From: Bacillus ectoiniformans
GTDB taxonomy: Bacteria; Bacillota; Bacilli; Bacillales; Domibacillaceae
DNA: 64,000 bases
Direction of reading: 5' to 3'
NCBI RefSeq assembly: GCF_016908875.1
Contig: NZ_JAFBES010000002.1
Coordinates: 257,740-321,739 of the forward strand
Of the stretch, positions 55,876-64,000 are shown piece after piece. The notes beneath the pieces are model-generated. The model was not told where the DNA came from and searched no databases. It saw only the letters and a program-made list of their open reading frames with translations. Every line of letters begins with the position of its first letter. The first letter of the stretch is position 1. The position numbers and the translations under genes were made by a program.

Positions 55876-57486
55876 TTAACTTTGCTGGTCTTTAGGCTCC
55901 GGAATCGATGTACCTTCTACGACCGTTGTAATTTCACGTTTCAGCCCGTGCCAGTTTTTATTGGTATGAGCTGCGACATGGATCTCATCATTGATTTTTC
56001 GGAACCAAATCCTGCGATGATTCCAATAAGACCCTTGAATGACACCGATCATAAATATAATGCCGCCAATACCAAGAATCCAAAGCGTTAAATCTTTGCG
56101 AACAGTCAAGGCAGAAATATTTTGTGTTTCTAAACTCTTAAACTCCATTTTATAATCCGTATCTCCAAGCGGTTCAATGGTTTGGCGAATAGCGACAAAG
56201 CTCACTTCGCCTTCCGGGTGCTCAGGGGAGACCATATTGAATAAGAACGCAGGGTTATTTGGCACAGGAGATTTCGTTTGCGGCTCTCCGCTGTCAGAGA
56301 AACCGCTAAAATCAGGATAATAGCCTAATAGCTTAATTTGGTATCCCTCTCCTACATCATATGTATCTTCCTGTTCAAACAAATCGATGGTCACTTGTCC
56401 AACTTCTTTTCCCGTTTTCTTTTCTGTCAGCCCGAATTGCATCGCTTTCATTTCATCTTGTCTGAAGCTAGTTTGATAGATCGCATAGTTATCAAACTTC
56501 AGCGGTTCATTTACACGGATTTCTTCATCTTTGACTTTTTTCAGTTCCGGGTCTTGACCAATGACTTTTTGGTTCTTATCCTCATAAAGAACAGCGTTTG
56601 TCTGATAGTTTTTGGCAACAGTGCCATTACGTTCAAGCGCTTCATCAAAGACTTCCGAATCTTCTTTACTATAATTTTCAATAATGAACTTCTCATTTTT
56701 CAGGTAATACTGTCCTTCTGTTCCAGGAATTTGTCTGGTTTCACCTTCACGAATCCATAGCAGTTCATCCACATACATACCATTCACTGAACGAAGCATC
56801 GCGCCAATTAAGAAAATAATTAATCCAATATGGTTAATATAAGGACCCCAGCGTGAAAAACGGCCTTTTTCAGCCAGGATACTCCCGTCCTCTTCTCTGA
56901 CTCGGTATCTTTTGGCTTGAAGATTCTTCTTCAATGTCTCCATGTCAGCTTCAGTTACAGCCATTTCCTGTTTAGTAAATAAGCGCTGCTTTTTTAAAAA
57001 CGTTTCGTGCCTTGCCACTCGCTGGGTTTTTAAGGCCCTATACAGCGGAATCACACGGTCTAAACTGCATATGACAAGCGATACGCCAATCGCAGCGATT
57101 AATGCAATAAACCATACGGAATTATATAGATCATGGAACCCGAGCATATAATAATATTTACCGAACGTGCCATATACATCTTCATAATACTGTTCCGGAG
57201 GTATATTGTTTGGAATAAAGAATTTTTGCGGCAAAATCGTCCCGATGGATGCTGAGACAAGCGTCAGCACAATCAGCCATATGCCGACTTTTACTGAAGA
57301 AAAAAAGTTCCATATTTTATCAATGATGGATTTGTTGTATGTTTGTGAACGTCTGGCGCTGCCTTCATAGCGCATGTCATGCAGCGATTCTTGTTTCGCT
57401 CCTTCTGTCAGTGCCCGTCCGCAGGATTCACACAAGACTGTTCCATGCGGATTGACATGGCCGCATTCACATTTTACTTTCCCCAT
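55876..57486 (-). CDS. resB: Cytochrome c maturation protein ResB (Ccs1 type)
   Basis: Partner of ResC in system II haem attachment. The 536-residue protein opens with a small zinc-ribbon-like region (CECGHVNPHGTVLCESCGRA, residues 5-24, four Cys). Membrane helices at about 60-85, 120-140, 215-235 and 455-475 follow, and a large extracytoplasmic loop (about 240-450). The zinc ribbon is also seen in related Bacillus ResB proteins as I recall. The start at 57486 follows AAGGAG. It is 18 bases after resA. Confidence 0.94.
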   Translation of the reverse strand: MGKVKCECGHVNPHGTVLCESCGRALTEGAKQESLHDMRYEGSARRSQTYNKSIIDKIWNFFSSVKVGIWLIVLTLVSASIGTILPQKFFIPNNIPPEQYYEDVYGTFGKYYYMLGFHDLYNSVWFIALIAAIGVSLVICSLDRVIPLYRALKTQRVARHETFLKKQRLFTKQEMAVTEADMETLKKNLQAKRYRVREEDGSILAEKGRFSRWGPYINHIGLIIFLIGAMLRSVNGMYVDELLWIREGETRQIPGTEGQYYLKNEKFIIENYSKEDSEVFDEALERNGTVAKNYQTNAVLYEDKNQKVIGQDPELKKVKDEEIRVNEPLKFDNYAIYQTSFRQDEMKAMQFGLTEKKTGKEVGQVTIDLFEQEDTYDVGEGYQIKLLGYYPDFSGFSDSGEPQTKSPVPNNPAFLFNMVSPEHPEGEVSFVAIRQTIEPLGDTDYKMEFKSLETQNISALTVRKDLTLWILGIGGIIFMIGVIQGSYWNHRRIWFRKINDEIHVAAHTNKNWHGLKREITTVVEGTSIPEPKDQQS

Positions 57487-57504
57487 ATTAAAACTCCTTA
57501 ATAA

Positions 57505-58038
57505 TTATGGTTTTACCTTTTCAAAAAGCTCTCTGACCTGTTCTTCCTTCACGAGTCCGCCAATAATAATTTCCTCGACTTCACCATCCGCATTAATCAT
57601 GTAAGTTGCCGGCAGTGGATTGACTCCATAGGCTTGCTGCACTTCTTTTGTTTTATCAATAGTCATTGGAAATGTCAGACCGTACTGCTCTTTAAATTTA
57701 TTCACTTGGAATTCCGATTCGCCTACATTGACAGTCAGCACTTCGACGCCTTTGTCTTTGTACTCTTTAGACATTTTTTCCATATGAGGCATTTCTTCTT
57801 TACAAGGTTCGCACCAAGTGCCCCAGAAGTTCAAGAACACACCTTTTCCTTTGTAATCTGACAGCTGATGCTTTTCGCCAGACAAGTCGGTGAGGACAAA
57901 ATCAGGCGCCTCGTCACCCGCTTGCAGGCTGCCTCTTGATTCTTTCGTCAAATTGGAATACAGCGTGTAGCCTACTGCCGCTGCCAAGATCGTCAAGATC
58001 ACTGTTCGCATGATCATTCTCTTTTTCTTTTTGTTCAT
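57505..58038 (-). CDS. resA: Thiol-disulfide oxidoreductase ResA
   Basis: Membrane-anchored thioredoxin-like protein that reduces apocytochrome c cysteines outside the cell before haem attachment. The 177-residue protein has an N-terminal anchor (residues 8-26) and a TlpA/AhpC-type fold with active site WCEPC near 75-79 and cis-Pro in PLPATYMI near 143. The ATG at 58038 follows AAGGGGGTG; nine earlier codons are rejected. First gene of resABC. Confidence 0.95.
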   Translation of the reverse strand: MNKKKKRMIMRTVILTILAAAVGYTLYSNLTKESRGSLQAGDEAPDFVLTDLSGEKHQLSDYKGKGVFLNFWGTWCEPCKEEMPHMEKMSKEYKDKGVEVLTVNVGESEFQVNKFKEQYGLTFPMTIDKTKEVQQAYGVNPLPATYMINADGEVEEIIIGGLVKEEQVRELFEKVKP

Positions 58039-58196
58039 ACATCCACCCCCTTGAGGCTTATTCAATGATGATATTTAATTTGTTCACATAAACCCAGCTA
58101 ACAAAAAAATCAAAACTATCTTCATTATATCATTTTGAAATTTCCTCATAACAATTGGGTTATGAAGGATATGTGACAGTTCTTATTAAGTTCGTA

Positions 58197-58928
58197 TTAG
58201 CGCAATGAACCTGTTTCGGCAAGTGTACGGAGCTGTTTCACTTCATGTGCTGAGAGCTCTCTGATATCACCAGCGTTCATGCCGTTTAAATTCAAGAAAC
58301 CATATCTTTCTCTTCTTAGCTTTTGAACTTGGAAACCAAATGCTTCGAACATGCGTCGAACTTGGCGGTTGCGTCCTTCATGAATGGTAATTTCAATCAG
58401 CGCCCTCTGTTTTTTCTTATCGGCCGATATTTCTTTCACCCGTGCCGGTGCGGTCATTCCATCTTCAAGCTTCACACCTGTCGCGAGTTTCTTTAGGATT
58501 TGACGGTCAGGGATCCCGTTAATTCTCGCTAAATATGTTTTTTCCACTCCGTATCTGGGATGAGTCAATAGATTAGAAAATTCACCGTCATTGGTCATGA
58601 TCAAAAGTCCGGAAGTATCGTAATCCAAGCGTCCGACAGGGAAGATTCTCTGCTCAACAAATTGGAAATAGTCTGTTACCACTTTGCGGTTTTTGTCATC
58701 AGACACAGCTGAAATGACCCCCCGCGGTTTATAGAATAAATAATATACCTTATTTTCACGTTCAACAGGAATTCCGCCCACTTCTACTTTGTCAGAACCA
58801 GAAACTTTCGTCCCTAATTCTGTGACTTTCTTCCCATTTACCGTTACTTTCCCTTCTATGATCAGCTGTTCAGCTTTTCGCCTGGACGCAAAGCCAGCTT
58901 GTGCAATCACTTTTTGCAAACGTTCCAT
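58197..58928 (-). CDS. rluB: 23S rRNA pseudouridine synthase RluB
   Basis: Isomerises a uridine of 23S rRNA (position 2605 by E. coli numbering). The 243-residue protein has an N-terminal S4 RNA-binding domain (MERLQKVIAQAGFASRR, then EQLIIEGKVTVNG) and the RsuA/RluB catalytic domain with GRLDYDTSGLLIMTNDG near 99-115, including the catalytic Asp. The ATG at 58928 follows AGAGGTGA. It precedes resABC by about 160 bases and may have its own control. Confidence 0.94.
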   Translation of the reverse strand: MERLQKVIAQAGFASRRKAEQLIIEGKVTVNGKKVTELGTKVSGSDKVEVGGIPVERENKVYYLFYKPRGVISAVSDDKNRKVVTDYFQFVEQRIFPVGRLDYDTSGLLIMTNDGEFSNLLTHPRYGVEKTYLARINGIPDRQILKKLATGVKLEDGMTAPARVKEISADKKKQRALIEITIHEGRNRQVRRMFEAFGFQVQKLRRERYGFLNLNGMNAGDIRELSAHEVKQLRTLAETGSLR

Positions 58929-59221
58929 TCATTATTCACCTCTAATTTTTCGTTAAGTACCCTTTTGCATTATTACATAACAGGCTAAATAAGAAAAGCA
59001 GAGGAACTTTTTGACATGTTTTAGGCAAGAATTTTTTTATAGAAGCGAAGCTATATTAAGAAACTGAAAAATTACTTAGTTGATTTCACTTCAGGATGCT
59101 TCGCTTTCCGCGGGGCGTGCGGTGAGCCTCCTCAACGCTAAAGCGCCTGCGGGAGCTCACCTGTCACGCTGATCCCGCTGGAGTCTCGCCCCTTCCGTTT
59201 CAACTAATCTCCAGAAAAAGA
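58929..59221. other. Intergenic region between spmB and rluB
   Basis: A gap of about 400 bases between rluB and spmB holds the GC-rich repeat at 59082-59212 and the terminator at 59222-59247. The rest (58929-59081 and 59248-59334) is AT-rich, with no gene or promoter I can support. Confidence 0.5.
59082..59212. repeat. GC-rich dispersed repeat element of Bacillaceae type
   Basis: About 130 bases, far more GC-rich than its surroundings. Nested inverted segments are visible, such as GGTGAGC with GCTCACC and CGGGGCG with CGCCCC, with the ends TTTCCGCGGGGCG and CGCCCCTTCCG. From memory, very similar blocks occur at many intergenic sites in Bacillus, Halobacillus and relatives; that recollection was not checked. 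No ORF spans it. Confidence 0.65.
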
Positions 59222-59247
59222 GATCATTCCGTCTATACGGAATGATC
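59222..59247 (-). terminator. Terminator after dacB-spmAB
   Basis: GATCATTCCG pairs perfectly with CGGAATGATC around TCTATA, followed on the minus strand by TCTCTTTTTC. Confidence 0.85.
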
Positions 59248-59334
59248 CTCGGTTTTCAGCTATAAAATTACTTAGGAAAACTAAAATGTGGATATATTTA
59301 TAACGGGCTCAATCTAACCCCACTCACTCTTTCA

Positions 59335-59865
59335 TCATGAATACAGCCAAACAACGATCATTAAAGCCGCGATAAACCCTGCAAGATCCGCAAGCAAGCC
59401 AACCTTTAATGCATCGCCCATTTTCTTAATGCCGACCGCGCCGAAGTACACAGTTAAAACATAAAAGGTTGTATCCGTGCTTCCCTGCATGACAGAGGCG
59501 AGTCTTCCGATAAAGGAATCGGGTCCATGAGCAGCGATTAAATCACTTGTCATCCCGAGTGCCGCAGTTCCTGAAATCGGCCGGATCAGCACAAGCGGGA
59601 ATACTTCTGGCGGCAGTCCGATGAATTCGAGCACCGGTCTTAAAAATTCCACTAACCCTTCAAGAGCACCTGATGCCCGAAAGATGCCGATCGCTACCAT
59701 CATTCCTACAAGGTAAGGAATGATGGATACAGCAATTTGGATGCCTTCTTTTCCTCCTTCAACAAACGTTTCGTAGGCAGGCACCTTTTTATACGTACCG
59801 AATAACAAGACAAATATAATAATAGCCGGGATTAGCCACATGGAGATTGAAGTAATCCACGCCAT
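59335..59865 (-). CDS. spmB: Spore maturation protein SpmB
   Basis: Membrane protein of 176 residues related to the gate domain of nucleoside transporters, with about five helices and GTAALGMTSDL near 95-105. It is required, with SpmA and DacB, for proper spore core dehydration. Its ATG follows the spmA stop by one base or overlaps closely. The name and role rest on the dacB-spmA-spmB cluster, which is conserved in spore formers. Confidence 0.94.
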   Translation of the reverse strand: MAWITSISMWLIPAIIIFVLLFGTYKKVPAYETFVEGGKEGIQIAVSIIPYLVGMMVAIGIFRASGALEGLVEFLRPVLEFIGLPPEVFPLVLIRPISGTAALGMTSDLIAAHGPDSFIGRLASVMQGSTDTTFYVLTVYFGAVGIKKMGDALKVGLLADLAGFIAALMIVVWLYS

Positions 59866-60459
59866 TTATTTCACCCCGTTTCGTTTCCGCCGGTAATAGA
59901 AGTACCGGTCAATTGCAATCGCAGCTAATGATGAACAAGCTGTAGCCATCAAGGTTGGAGCTACAATTTCTGTCGGAGCTTGCGAATCATAAGATAGCCG
60001 GATCGCAATGACTGTTGTCGGAATGATGGTGATACTAGAAGTATTGATCGCTAAGAACGTGATCATCGAACGGCTCGCTTCGCTTTTGCCGCCATTTAGC
60101 TTTTTCAATTCCTCCATCGCTTTAATGCCTAAAGGCGTTGCCGCATTGCCTAATCCAAAAAGGTTCGCCATCATATTAGACAGAATATACCCCATAGCCG
60201 GATGATCGCCTGGCACTTCCGGAAACAGCCTTCCGATGATGGGTTTAAATAAGCGGGACAGGTAGTGAAGGAGACCAGATTCTTCCGCTATCTTCATCAG
60301 TCCGAGCCAAAACACCAGCACACTGATGAGCCCTATACATATAGTGACAGCCTCTGCTGCGGATTTAAACAAAGCTTCATTTACTTGATTCATCGTTCCG
60401 TTAACTCCGGCAAAGACGAGTCCAATGACTGTGAGACCAACCCATATTAAATTAACCAT
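59866..60459 (-). CDS. spmA: Spore maturation protein SpmA
   Basis: Membrane protein of 197 residues with five to six helices and the nucleoside-transporter gate segment GLGNAATPLGIKAMEELKKL near 97-116. It works with SpmB in spore core dehydration. The ATG at 60459 is preferred over a GTG one codon upstream; the ribosome site is weak (GGCGGATAT). It is followed directly by spmB and preceded by dacB, 18 bases upstream. Confidence 0.94.
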   Translation of the reverse strand: MVNLIWVGLTVIGLVFAGVNGTMNQVNEALFKSAAEAVTICIGLISVLVFWLGLMKIAEESGLLHYLSRLFKPIIGRLFPEVPGDHPAMGYILSNMMANLFGLGNAATPLGIKAMEELKKLNGGKSEASRSMITFLAINTSSITIIPTTVIAIRLSYDSQAPTEIVAPTLMATACSSLAAIAIDRYFYYRRKRNGVK

Positions 60460-60477
60460 CACTATATCCGCCGTCCA

Positions 60478-61596
60478 TCATGAGAAGATCCCGTCTTTCA
60501 ACTTGTCCCAAAATGATTTCTCTTCTTTTTCTTGCGGCTGTTTATAATACACAGGGGTGGAATCGATCTTTTCTTTTCCTAAATAGGCTTCAGCTACACC
60601 GACAACATCGGGGACAGCTCCCTCTTTCCAGCCCTTTTGCGGTTTCATCAGCTTAAATCGAATCGATACGTCCTTTTCTTCTTTATTCTTTAAAGGGTAG
60701 AATAAATCTCGTTTCGTATAAATCTTATTTCGGTAGATGGGGTCCTTAGCTGCATCAATAAACCCTTCCGATAAAAGAATGATAGGATCATAGGTTTTAA
60801 AGCTGCTCTCATACATGTAAATATGATCATTCCAATCATCCGGCGCGTTTAAAGTGACAGCGATCAGCTCCATATCGCCCTTTGCCGCTGTTGTAACTAG
60901 GGTTCGCTTTGCTCTTTTTGTAAAACCTGTTTTCCCGCCTGTGCAGTACTCATATTTCTCTGTCAGCAAGCGATTTTTATTGTGCCAGATCCGGTCCCAT
61001 TTCTCTTCTGGGTTTGGTGCTCTATATACCTTTGTTCCGGCCACTTTCCTATATGTCTCATTCTTCATGGCATATTGAGTAAGCAATGCCATGTCATAAG
61101 CAGTGGACAGATGCTCTTCATGATCATCTAAACCATGCGGATTGGCAAAATACGTGTGCTTCATTCCAATCTCTTTCGCTTTCTCATTCATAAGATACAC
61201 AAAGCCTTCTTTACTTCCGCCGACGTGTTCTGCAATAGCCACCGCCGCATCATTGCCGGACCGGAGCATGAGCCCATAGACTAAATCTTCTAGCGGAAGC
61301 TTCTCACCTTCTTTCAGATAGAGTGACGACCCTTCTGTCCCTACTGCCCGGGGACTCACTTTCACATTCTCCTTCAGTTTGTCCGACTCAATGGCGAGGA
61401 TTGCCGTCATGATCTTTGTGATGCTTGCGATCCGAGCTTTTTTGTGCGGATCTTTAGCAAACAATACTCTGCCGCTTTGCTGCTCCATCAAGACCGCGCT
61501 GTTGGCACTGACACCTCCGCCTGCCATGACAGAGGGTGCAGTTAAAGAGAAGAACAGCCATACCATTACGGCGGCAACTAGCGTATTTTTCTTCAT
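60478..61596 (-). CDS. dacB: D-alanyl-D-alanine carboxypeptidase DacB (spore cortex PBP5*)
   Basis: Class C low-molecular-mass penicillin-binding protein that trims cortex peptides and sets cortex cross-linking. The 372-residue protein has a signal peptide (about 1-25), the active Ser in ASITKIMTA near 55-63, SGN in LRSGNDAAVA near 118 and KTG in GGKTGFTKRAKR near 224. A C-terminal domain ends in an amphipathic anchor. The ATG at 61596 follows AAGGGAGAG; earlier codons are rejected. The spmAB neighbours make DacB, not DacF, the best name. Confidence 0.92.
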   Translation of the reverse strand: MKKNTLVAAVMVWLFFSLTAPSVMAGGGVSANSAVLMEQQSGRVLFAKDPHKKARIASITKIMTAILAIESDKLKENVKVSPRAVGTEGSSLYLKEGEKLPLEDLVYGLMLRSGNDAAVAIAEHVGGSKEGFVYLMNEKAKEIGMKHTYFANPHGLDDHEEHLSTAYDMALLTQYAMKNETYRKVAGTKVYRAPNPEEKWDRIWHNKNRLLTEKYEYCTGGKTGFTKRAKRTLVTTAAKGDMELIAVTLNAPDDWNDHIYMYESSFKTYDPIILLSEGFIDAAKDPIYRNKIYTKRDLFYPLKNKEEKDVSIRFKLMKPQKGWKEGAVPDVVGVAEAYLGKEKIDSTPVYYKQPQEKEEKSFWDKLKDGIFS

Positions 61597-61740
61597 CCCA
61601 TTCTCTCCCTTGCTTATTTGTACAAATATATGCAAGACAAGCCTAAGTAGAAGAAGAATTTGTATGAAGGCTGCATGAACGCGTCCTAGTAACGGACATT
61701 GTCCCAGAAGGTCAACGAATTATCATTTTTTCCATACGAA

Positions 61741-61769
61741 AAGAGATGCCTTTATTCAGGGCATCTCTT
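61741..61769 (-). terminator. Terminator after scpAB
   Basis: AAGAGATGCC pairs with GGCATCTCTT around a 9-base loop and is followed by TTTTCG on the minus strand. Confidence 0.82.
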
Positions 61770-61804
61770 GACTGGTTAATATAGGAAGAATCAAACGTGG
61801 TATA

Positions 61805-62389
61805 TTATTCATCTTTCAGCACTTCTTCAAACTGTTCGAAAAACAGATCAGCTTCTCCTTGTGCGAATTGATCTTCTGACTCGTTAAGGGGCGGCAGTTC
61901 AGCAATATCCTTTAAACCAAAGCAGTCAAGGAATTCCTTCGTCGTCCCGTATAATATCGGACGTCCTGCTCCTTCTGCCCGGCCTACTTCCTTAATCAGC
62001 GCTTTCGAACATAGCGTTTGAATCGGGCGTTCCGTTTTTACTCCGCGGATCTCTTCTATTTCCGCCCTCGTGATCGGCTGCTTATAGGCTACGATCGCCA
62101 GTGTTTCTAAAGAGGCTTGTGACAGGGTTTGAGAGCTGTTGTTTTCCACTAGCTTTTTAATGTAGTCCGCATGCTCTTTTTTAGTAGCGAGCTGATAGGT
62201 TCCAGCCAGCTGAATTAATAAAATTCCCCGCTCCGCGTCTTGTTCATATCGTTCTTTCAATTCACTTAGCAATCCTTCTGCTTCAAACTCTTCAATATTC
62301 AGCACGCTGGCGATTTGCTTTAATGTTAATCCTTCATCTCCGGCAGCAAACAGCAAACTTTCTGTAATGCTCATATATTGAACGCTCAT
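61805..62389 (-). CDS. scpB: Segregation and condensation protein ScpB
   Basis: Winged-helix subunit of the Smc-ScpAB condensin, which organises and separates chromosomes. The 194-residue protein has the two-winged-helix core, with [31 protein letters not shown] near 95-125 (key parts [16 protein letters not shown]) and [18 protein letters not shown]. The C-terminus is acidic. Its ATG overlaps the scpA stop by four bases, so the two are coupled and made in step. Confidence 0.95.
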   Translation of the reverse strand: MSVQYMSITESLLFAAGDEGLTLKQIASVLNIEEFEAEGLLSELKERYEQDAERGILLIQLAGTYQLATKKEHADYIKKLVENNSSQTLSQASLETLAIVAYKQPITRAEIEEIRGVKTERPIQTLCSKALIKEVGRAEGAGRPILYGTTKEFLDCFGLKDIAELPPLNESEDQFAQGEADLFFEQFEEVLKDE

Positions 62390-63132
62390 TCCGCGGCACC
62401 TCTCTTCGCTGCAACAAATAAATCTGAAAAATTCTCTTGCTGTTCTACTGCAATCTTATCTCGCTTCATTAATTCCAATACCGCTAAGAAACTGACAACG
62501 ATATGCTCGCGGTCATCGTATGGGAATAAATCAAAAAACCTCGTAGGCTTTGAATTCTGTACAAGCATATGCAGAATTTCGCCCATTCGCGTCTCTATCG
62601 GAATCTCTTGTCTTGTCACTCTAGCTGAAATAGGGCGCTGAATTTTCTTTCTTCTCAGAAGCTTTTGGAAAGCTCCGAGCATATCATATACTGTCACACT
62701 TAATTCCGACGGGCTCTTCGTATCCAGTTCCATAGATGTCATATCACTTGGCGCTTTCGTATAAAGCTTCCCGCGGTCTTCTTCTTTCTTCTTCAGCTCT
62801 TCGGCCGCTTCTTTATACTTTTTATACTCCACAAGCCGTTCAACCAGTTCATCCCGGGGATCTTCTTCTTCTAACCAGTCGTCATCCTCTGGCTCCTCTT
62901 CATGATTCGGCAGGAGCGTTTTGCTTTTAATCGCGAGCAGCGTCGCGGCCATTACTAAATATTCGCTGGCCACATCCAGTTCCAATTCTTTCATTGTATG
63001 AATAAACAATAAGTATTGCTCTGTGATGTCCGCCATTGGAATATCATATATATCAATTTCAAGCCTTTGAATCAAATGCAAAAGCAAATCCAATGGCCCT
63101 TCAAACGCATCAACTTTCACTTTATATTCCAT
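62386..63132 (-). CDS. scpA: Segregation and condensation protein ScpA (kleisin)
   Basis: Kleisin subunit that bridges the Smc heads and binds ScpB. The 248-residue protein has the family N-terminus [18 protein letters not shown] with [15 protein letters not shown] after it. An acidic, variable middle ([18 protein letters not shown]) and the C-terminal winged-helix region with [19 protein letters not shown] near 215 follow. The ATG at 63132 has GGTGATG upstream. Overlaps scpB. Divergent from ypuF. Confidence 0.95.
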   Translation of the reverse strand: MEYKVKVDAFEGPLDLLLHLIQRLEIDIYDIPMADITEQYLLFIHTMKELELDVASEYLVMAATLLAIKSKTLLPNHEEEPEDDDWLEEEDPRDELVERLVEYKKYKEAAEELKKKEEDRGKLYTKAPSDMTSMELDTKSPSELSVTVYDMLGAFQKLLRRKKIQRPISARVTRQEIPIETRMGEILHMLVQNSKPTRFFDLFPYDDREHIVVSFLAVLELMKRDKIAVEQQENFSDLFVAAKRGAAE

Positions 63133-63284
63133 AGGTCATCACCAATTCTTTTTTCGTTCTAAAAAAGCTCAATGTTTAGTATAGTAGATTCCGCTCGTCT
63201 ATCCAACTATAATTTCGAATTTGAATCTGCTTATTCGGGCATGTTATGATAAATATAAGGCAATTTAACCTTAGGAGGACGTAC

Positions 63285-63821
63285 ATGTATTCTTATCCAC
63301 TGGCTTATTTGACTTTTTTGGTCCACTTTCATCAAGATCAAGATTATTTTGAATGTCACGAAGTGCTGGAGGAATATTGGAAGGAAAAAACGGATCAAAC
63401 AAGGGATTCTGTTTGGGTTGGTTTAATCCAAACCGCCGTTTCTTTATACCATTACCGCCGCGGCAATGTCATCGGCGCCGTAAAGATGGGCAAGAAAGCA
63501 CTAAGCATCTTGAAAGAGCGGGAAGCTGAACTTGAAGCCCTCGGAATTGATAAAGATCTTTTTATCAGCCGTCTTTCCAAATCCGTCTTATCTGCTGATA
63601 GCGACGAAGTCTTTGACGCTTTCTCTATTCCGTTTAGCGATCAGCAAGTAGTTGAACAATACACTCACTTTTTACACAACTGCCTGCCTGGGCTGGTTAC
63701 TCATAAGCAAGAATTTCTTTTAAATAAACATGTGCTGAGAGACCGCAGTGACGTGATTACTGCAAGAGAAGCCGCACTGCAATTAAGAATTGAAAAAAGG
63801 GACGCCTTGCAAAACCGCTAG
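63285..63821 (+). CDS. ypuF: DUF309 family protein YpuF
   Basis: Cytoplasmic protein of 178 residues with the DUF309 signature HFHQDQDYFECHEVLEEYW near 10-28 (conserved His, Glu and Trp) and GLIQTAVSLYHYRRGN near 40. It is all helical, with no known activity. The ATG at 63285 follows TTAGGAGG; thirteen earlier codons are rejected. It lies divergent from scpAB, as in B. subtilis, and the shared terminator at 63856-63888 follows. Confidence 0.9.
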   Translation: MYSYPLAYLTFLVHFHQDQDYFECHEVLEEYWKEKTDQTRDSVWVGLIQTAVSLYHYRRGNVIGAVKMGKKALSILKEREAELEALGIDKDLFISRLSKSVLSADSDEVFDAFSIPFSDQQVVEQYTHFLHNCLPGLVTHKQEFLLNKHVLRDRSDVITAREAALQLRIEKRDALQNR

Positions 63822-63855
63822 CATCGGCAAGGGCTTCCTTCTTATAAAATTGGAA

Positions 63856-63888
63856 AAGAAGACTCGGAGTTTTACTCCGAGTCTTCTT
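63856..63888. terminator. Bidirectional terminator between ypuF and the ribT-like gene
   Basis: AAGAAGACTCGGAGT pairs perfectly with ACTCCGAGTCTTCTT around TTT. The stop codon of the minus-strand gene lies in the loop (63872-63874). Confidence 0.88.
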
Positions 63889-64000
63889 CGCACTTATGAA
63901 AGAAATTAGATGTAGATGCGTTAGGAATTACTTGCTTATCTTTATGAAGGTCTTTTAGTTCCTTGATCATCTTTTTGCCAATGCCTTCTTGACGGTAAGA
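63872..64000 (-). CDS. ribT: GNAT acetyltransferase, C-terminal part (RibT-like, cut by window edge)
   Basis: Only the last 42 residues are in the window. They open with RQEGIGKKMIKELK, the Q/R-x-x-G-x-G/A acetyl-CoA-binding signature of GNAT enzymes, and end in FFHKCEEDSE. Position next to ypuF fits ribT, the GNAT gene that ends the riboflavin operon in B. subtilis, so the name is from context and could be wrong. The TAA stop is inside the terminator stem-loop. Confidence 0.6.
   Translation of the reverse strand, partial: SYRQEGIGKKMIKELKDLHKDKQVIPNASTSNFFHKCEEDSE

Noticed and set aside
61597-61680. Sigma-E -10 like CATACAAA upstream of dacB
   Set aside because: No matching -35 at 14-15 bases; dacB is sigma-E dependent in B. 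subtilis, but I cannot support the site here.

Overview
The window reads as chromosomal DNA of an endospore-forming member of the Bacillaceae (Firmicutes), related to but clearly not Bacillus subtilis. Almost every gene has a recognisable B. subtilis counterpart, and the order follows the B. subtilis bshA-to-ribT region. Spore genes (spoIVA, spmAB, dacB, sleB-ypeB, cotJABC, ypjB), bacillithiol genes, TRAP, an FMN riboswitch and strong Shine-Dalgarno sites all fit. I see no rRNA, tRNA, insertion sequence, prophage or CRISPR array. About 90% of the genes are on the minus strand; the plus-strand exceptions are ypjC, cotJABC, fer, a DUF4440 gene and ypuF.

Layout by position: 1-2777 bacillithiol synthesis (bshA, bshB1), mgsA, dapB and a MazG-like gene. 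2979-6180 small membrane and sporulation genes. 6263-8278 the menaquinol:cytochrome c reductase qcrABC. 8432-10835 ypiF, reoY (ypiB), ypiA. 11038-17236 the aromatic supraoperon aroC-aroB-aroH-hisC-tyrA-aroA, which lacks the trp genes that B. subtilis carries between aroH and hisC. 17530-22517 cheR, ndk, the menaquinone genes hepT-menG-hepS, mtrB (TRAP) and folE. 22816-28759 hup, spoIVA, yphF, yphE, gpsA, der. 28931-33372 fni, the S1-like gene ypfD, plsC, cmk, motI. 33526-38632 ypeB, sleB, prsW, ansA and bacillithiol disulfide reductase. 38733-41159 mecB, a MerR/B12-binding regulator with CarH-type photoreceptor residues, ypbG. 41295-42385 cotJABC. 42442-46766 ypbE, ypbD, recQ, ypbB, fer. 46931-50459 a DUF4440 gene and the RND pump swrC, which look inserted between fer and ribU. 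50665-51580 ribU with its FMN riboswitch. 51798-58038 resABCDE plus a small ORF. 58197-64000 rluB, spmB, spmA, dacB, scpB, scpA, ypuF and the end of a ribT-like gene.

Functional links: qcrABC, the cytochrome c maturation genes resABC, the redox regulators resDE and the menaquinone genes together support one respiratory chain. The bacillithiol synthesis genes and the reductase ypdA serve one thiol system. Nothing here is a clear, wholly undescribed system. The items most worth a second look are the CarH-like regulator with an inverted repeat upstream, the trp-less supraoperon next to a retained TRAP gene, a GC-rich dispersed repeat at 59082-59212, a tiny ORF after resE whose 3' end is a terminator, and a two-tier hairpin downstream of yphF.

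Starts were set by Shine-Dalgarno spacing and family length, so many genes are shorter than the longest open frame. Residue numbers refer to the starts given here. Family assignments rest on recalled motifs and synteny; no database search was run.
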